Below the pieces are notes generated by a model, which was not told where the DNA came from, searched no databases, and saw only the letters and a list, made by a program, of their open reading frames with translations. DNA of 64,000 nt from Channallabes apus. Taxonomy: Eukaryota > Chordata > Actinopteri > Siluriformes > Clariidae. The translations under genes were made by a program, and so were the position numbers. Location: contig CM060121.1 of assembly GCA_030522415.1 (NCBI GenBank), forward strand, positions 7,179,976 through 7,243,975, given 5' to 3'. This document shows positions 59,128-64,000 of the stretch, piece after piece (position 1 is the first letter of the stretch; every line of letters starts with the position of its first letter).

Positions 59128-60164
59128 TTATACTACATCATCCTGTTCTGTCATTTTCCATTATAACTTTTTTTTTGTCTTCAGTAGCTTTTGGGCTTTT
59201 GTTCTCAGTCTTCCTTCCCATTTTACTGCCATGAACGTTCGCTCTAAAGTAAGTTTATTATCCAGATGACAGCTAGCAGGTCTGTGTGTTATATTAGCCA
59301 ACAGATGGTGACCCAGTTACGACGGGTGATATTTATTACCTGCTAATACTCTAGATGATTGCTGATACGTTTTTATCCAGCTTTTCCCCCACGGGGCTTG
59401 GGCAAGGGGAAAGCACCATAGTCAATCGCTCTTCCGAAATTGTGGAATAATCAAAATCGCTGGTCATTCTCATGAGGACGGTAGAAATGGTCACCGTGGC
59501 CGTAGCCATTTTCCTGACTGCACCTCATTGGGTTAATGAGAAGTCAGATTTCTATCAATTAAATTTGTCACTAAAAATAGATTACATAGCTACAGACACA
59601 CAACTCCTATGTTTTTCATTTGATCCCTGGCTGGCGTCTGGACGGTGTTGCCTCCATGGCAATGTGGGGGGAACAGTTTTCCATCCCACCACTCTAGCTC
59701 TAACAGTCAGCACATTTACATGCATTAAACTACAGTATGTTTATACTATGACTATGGTCTACAGTCCTTGTCCCAGTATACAAGCACAGCTTGGGAATCA
59801 ATTTATTTTCCAAAGTATGTCCAACTGTCTAAGGTGACGATATGCACGCTTTCAGCTTTTTAATATTATAGACACACAAGTATCATGGTCCTGTCGTAGA
59901 AACATGGACAACCTTACAGCTCTGTGCATTTCATATGTGCTGTACTCGTTACCGTTTGCACAGATTAGATGCACTATCCCTTGTGATTATCCATTGTGGT
60001 AGCTTCTTATACTTTTACATATTTTGTCCGACTGCTTGATCAAAGCTTGTGGTGGGCAATGTGGACACGTAAGTCTTATTCATGAAAAAAAGAAGTCAAA
60101 AGTCATAAACATGTACTGCTAGTCCAACTTTGAAAAGTTTAATTTTGTACAATTTCAGTCAAAC
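59128..60164. other. No recognised gene
   Basis: The 121-codon frame at 59472-59837 has no recognisable domain. No repeat identified. Confidence 0.5.
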
Positions 60165-60178
60165 ATGTTTACATTTAA

Positions 60179-60543
60179 GGCGGCACGGTGGTGTAGTGGT
60201 TAGCACTGTCGCCTTGCACCTCCAGGGTCTGGGTTCGATTCCCCGGCCAGGCTCGATTCCCGTCTCTGTGTGCATGGAGTTTGCATGTTCTCCCCGTGCT
60301 TGGTGGGTTTCCTCCGGGTACTCCGGTTTCCTCCCACAGTCCAAAGATATGCACGTTAGGCTAATTGGCGTTCCTAAAATTGCCCGTAGTGTGTGTGAGT
60401 GTGTGTATGTGTGTGTGCCCTGCGATGGATTGGCACCCTGTCCAGGGTGTACCCCGCCTAGTGCCCGAAGTCTCCTGGGATAGGCTCCAGGTCCCCCGCG
60501 ACCCTGAAAACAGGATTAAGCGGTATAGAAAATGAATGAATGA
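60179..60543 (+). mobile_element. DANA-like SINE, full-length plus-strand copy
   Basis: Starts GCGGCACGGTGGTGTAGTGG with the A box, has B box GGTTCGATTCC, the central GTTTGCATGTTCTCCCCGTG block, and ends in (GAAT)n. The 13-bp duplication ATGTTTACATTTA flanks it (60165-60177 and 60544-60556). Confidence 0.93.
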
Positions 60544-60556
60544 ATGTTTACATTTA

Positions 60557-61493
60557 TTTTAAAAGTCCAGTTTTGGTCAAACTAACAGAACATCATGTAA
60601 ATGTACTAACTGTAACACGACAGATAGGTTAAAGGCCTCTAGATGCTTCCTCCACTGTACAGCATCCCTTCTTCAAACTGCTGTTTATGCTACCTCAGAG
60701 TATAAGAGGTGAACCCATCCGTCCGCTGCGCCTTGTCACAGTATATTCCGAACCAGGAGTGGGACAAACACACGCACGCGTGATGTGTCTGAATGTATCT
60801 ATTTAGGATGACCACAGGGAGCATAATTAAGCTTTTGGCCAGGTATGTCCCATTAATGAAAAAAAGTTGTCATAAGTCATGAACATGTAAGTCAAAGAGA
60901 GACGAAGAGACAAACAGATGAGAGGAAACACATTGTCATTTTCCCGTTAGATGAAAGGTTTCCAGCGGACATGAGCATATTTAGACGTATATTCATCTGC
61001 ACACAGGCTGTAGCAAGTATTACCATATAAGGAGTCAGGAAGTGCAATGAGGGGGTCGTTTTATGGGCTTAGAGGCATGGGAAAGTTCATATAATATTAG
61101 TGAGTAGCAAAGTTCAGTTAGTTAAACTAATGGTTAGTTGAACTACACGCTGGCTTCAACTTTCATGCTTACAGTAGATTGATATCACTTATGTTCGAGA
61201 TGGCTGATATTTCTTCTTCCATTAAGCTCATTAGCACAGCATACAACAGCTAACCCGTGACAGGAATGAGGAATTTTAGTTAACACAGATAAAACTCCTA
61301 CCCATGGTGCAAGCTTTGGTAGCATGCACCGTGTTAGAATCATCCACCAAAGTTGCTATTTTTGACAGTACCATAGTACTTATTTCCTGACAAAGCAAAT
61401 GTACCAGACTATGGTACCTGATTCTACGATGTACAGGAGTATGGTACTAGACCACGTACCAGGATAATGTCATAAATATGCTTTGTATGTATG
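60557..61493. other. No recognised gene; GGTAC palindromes
   Basis: From 61360 the motif AGTACCAT or ATGGTACT recurs, and it resumes beyond the Tc1 insertion at 62565-62890. This suggests the Tc1 element entered an older palindromic repeat. Confidence 0.5.
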
Positions 61494-61495
61494 TA

Positions 61496-62556
61496 CAGGT
61501 CCTTCTCAAGAAATTAGCATATTGTGATAAAGTTCATTATTTTCTGTAATGTACTGATAAACATTAGACTTTCATATATTTTCGATTCATTGCACACAAA
61601 CTGAAGTAGTTCAAGCCTTTTATTGTTTTAATATTGATGATTGTGGCATACAGCTCATGAAAACCCAAAATCCCTATCTCAAAAAATTAGCATATTTCAT
61701 CCGACCAATGAAAGAAAAATGTTTTGAATACAAAAAAAGTCAACCTTCAAATAATTATGTTCAGTTATGCACTCAATACTTGGTCGGGAATCCCTTTTGC
61801 AGATTCTTGTGTCTTGTGTCTCTCAACTTTCTCTTCACAATATCCCACAGATTCTCTATGGGGTTCAGGTCAGGAGAGTTGGCAGGCCAATTGAGCACAG
61901 TAATACCATGGTCAGTAAACCATTTACCAGTGGTTTTGGCACTGTGAGCAGGTGCCAGGTCGTGCTGAAAAATGAAATCTTCATCTCCATAAAGCTTTTC
62001 AGCAGATGGAAGCATGAAGTGCTCCAAAATCTCCTGATAGCTAGCTGCATTGACCCTGCCCTTGATAAAACACAGTGGACCAACACCAGCAGCTGACATG
62101 GCACCCCAGACCATCACTGACTGTGGGTATTTGACACTGGACTTCAGGCATTTTGGCATTTCCCTCTCCCCAGTCTTCCTCCAGACTCTGGCACCTTGAT
62201 TTCCGAATGACATGCAAAATTTGCAACCTGTAGCCCATTTCCTGCACACGCCTGTACACGGTGGCTCTGGATGTTTCTACTCCAGACTCAGTCCACTGCT
62301 TCCGCAGGTCCCCCAAGGTCTGGAATCGGTCCTTCTCCACAATCTTCCTCAGGGCCCGCTCACCTCTTCTTGGAGATATGGATTTTGGGTTTTCATGAGC
62401 TGTATGCCACAATCATCAATATTAAAACAATAAAAGGCTTGAACTACTTCAGTTGTGTGTAATGAATCTAAAATATATGAAAGTCTAATGTTTATCAGTA
62501 CATTACAGAAAATAATGAACTTTATCACAATATGCAATTTTTTTGAGAAGGACCTG
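61496..62556 (-). mobile_element. Tc1-like transposon, internally deleted, with long TIRs
   Basis: Perfect ends CAGGTCCTTCTCAA lie at TA sites (61494-61495 and 62557-62558). Inverted repeats of about 183 bp (61496-61678 and 62374-62556) are nearly identical. The 1061-bp length is short for the family. Confidence 0.95.
61773..62412 (-). pseudogene. Tc1 transposase with central deletion
   Basis: The N-terminal HTH part (62412 to about 62220) includes LRKIVEKDRFQTLGDLRKQW and RATVYRRVQEMGYR. It runs directly into KFCMSFGNQGARVWRKTGE and the rest of the catalytic domain in a shifted frame, ending near 61773. The region between GYR and KFC is missing, and in intact relatives it carries the first catalytic Asp (SDESKF). 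The second Asp (FQHDLAPAHS) and the Glu (DLNPIENLW) are present. Without the first Asp and with the frame change it should be inactive, though the ends could still be mobilised by another copy's enzyme. Confidence 0.85.
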
Positions 62557-62687
62557 TATGTTTATGTACCATATTGGTAATATTTATATATTGTGGTACC
62601 CTGTATGTATGTATCATTAATTAAATTATTAATTATGTTAAAATACTTAATGAATTGAATATTAGGTACAGTAATAAGGTACTGCCT

Positions 62688-62754
62688 GTGCTAACATGTC
62701 TTATATCGAACAGTTTGTCCCACAAACTGTACGATATAAGACAAGTGCTAGCAC
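62688..62754. repeat. Hairpin with about 31-bp arms and 3-nt loop
   Basis: Arms contain TGTCTTATATCGAACAGTTT and AAACTGTACGATATAAGACA with a few mismatches, plus GTGCTA and TAGCAC at the base. Confidence 0.88.
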
Positions 62755-62889
62755 ATTATCCACTGAAATGCCATAATGCCTACTTTTGTACTACACATAG
62801 TCTAATAGTGCCTACTATAGTACCATGGTAATACTATAGTAATTATTGGTGTATACTATAGTTTAACATAGTAAACTATAGTACATTCC

Positions 62890-64000
62890 AGAGTAAAAAC
62901 TCTTACAGATATAGTGACTTGCCTTTTAAACAATCAGTTGAAAAAAATGACTGAGGTGTCCTTGGAAATGACAGAATGGTACCATGACAGCAAAATGCCA
63001 CAATTGGTAATGATGAAAAGTGCCTTCGCTCAGACATCAAGCTACATGTCCTTTAAATTGGAATGGGAATCGGAAAGCATTTTCACAGTGGCGTTGCACA
63101 ATGATGGAACGTCTTTCTGGATGGTCTGTGGGTTTGTGAGTATTTTATTACGACGCTTGCAAGAGGTGAGCAAAAAACCTAAATAAAAAGACTTGACAGT
63201 GTTCAGACTGTCTCAGCCTGTCTGCGGAGGGGAGAAGAATTAGTGAATGGAAAATGTGGCGCTTCAGTCACCCAGAAGAAAGAAAGGATGGCGGGGGAAG
63301 GGCTTGCACACACACACACATACACACACACACACACACAGTCTGTGCGGGTGTGTCTAAGTGTGACCTTAATACTGCAGTGTAAACACACACATACACA
63401 CACACACTTTCAATTCACATAGCTAACCCCGAGGTCAACGTCATGTTGTGTGTGTACGAAAAAAAGCATGTTAGAACAAATCTAAAGAATACTGGAAAAC
63501 TGGATGTTTTCCCCAGCTTTGAGTGTGTGTGTGTCATGTTTGGACATTCTATGGTTATCTATGGTTTTAAACTGAATTGCAATTGAATATACAAAGTTAT
63601 AGTTACATATGTTTATAGTTTTATCATTTCGTCCAAGCGTGTCAATAAACTGTAGATGAGGGTGAATCTGATTCGTTTAGCTAGCTTTAATTTACCTACT
63701 TTGGTAGATATAGTATACTATATTCCCAAGCTCTGTACAGTATTTAATGTTAGCAAGTGACAATTTAAATGATTTGTAATAAGGCTAAATTATTCTTTCA
63801 CATATTCCAAAAGCAAGCACAGATGGTGGTGGACCATCTGCTTCGGTTCTGGGACATCAATGTGGGTTGGCTAAGCAAATCCCCGCAACCAGACTGTTCT
63901 TCCTTGTAAGGGAAGGGTCAGAGTGGTTCATGTTTTGCAGGAGTAAATGCGGCAGTAGTGATTTTGTTAGATGGAGCACATCCACTATTCCAAGGGTTGC
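62890..64000. other. No recognised gene
   Basis: Short CA runs at 63307-63340 and 63386-63408. The 90-codon frame at 62914 has no recognisable similarity. Confidence 0.55.

Overview
The window is teleost nuclear DNA, probably from an otophysan such as a catfish. That placement rests on DANA-like SINEs, very dense CA microsatellites, and Tc1, hAT, Harbinger, L2 and gypsy-type elements; it is an inference, not a database identification. The only host gene I can support is ankrd50 on the minus strand, which spans most of the window. It has three coding exons (47414-46942, 31720-31488 and 11748-8198), joined by GT-AG introns of about 15.2 and 19.7 kb. Together they give a full-length product of about 1418 aa: an N-terminal P-loop NTPase, about 18 ankyrin repeats, and a Ser-rich tail with a conserved C-terminus. 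A third intron (287 bp) lies in the 3' UTR, three bases after the stop codon. The last, untranslated exon starts at 7907 and ends at an unresolved poly(A) site.

Layout: 1-4900 lies downstream of the gene and holds old SINE, mariner and Tc1 remnants. 4900-7907 is probable 3' UTR with two foldback or MITE elements. 7908-11748 is the 3' UTR intron and the large ankyrin exon. 11749-31487 is intron 2, with SINEs, a Harbinger-like MITE, a mariner MITE, a 5'-truncated L2/Rex-like LINE with an open RT frame, a CA-microsatellite field and an exact 60-copy 36-bp minisatellite that stops 95 bp from the exon 2 donor. 31488-31720 is exon 2. 31721-46941 is intron 1, with nested hAT and Tc1 elements, a GC-rich foldback, a decayed Tc1 and a degenerate minisatellite carrying a tRNA-Gly SINE. 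46942-47414 is the start-codon exon. 48170-50100 is a TGATCA-rich degenerate satellite. 50660-52020 holds promoter-like sequence and a large foldback. 52140-57300 is a nest of repeats containing a Tc1 pseudogene and a complete non-autonomous gypsy-like LTR element. 57325-64000 holds further SINE and Tc1 copies.

The elements do not form a cooperating gene system. The window is one vertebrate endosomal-trafficking gene whose introns and flanks have been invaded repeatedly. The most distinctive structures are the higher-order 36-bp array beside exon 2, the LTR element whose two LTRs differ strongly in one half and barely in the other, the TGATCA array with long hairpins, and several dated nested insertions with perfect target-site duplications. 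I found no clear new biological system.
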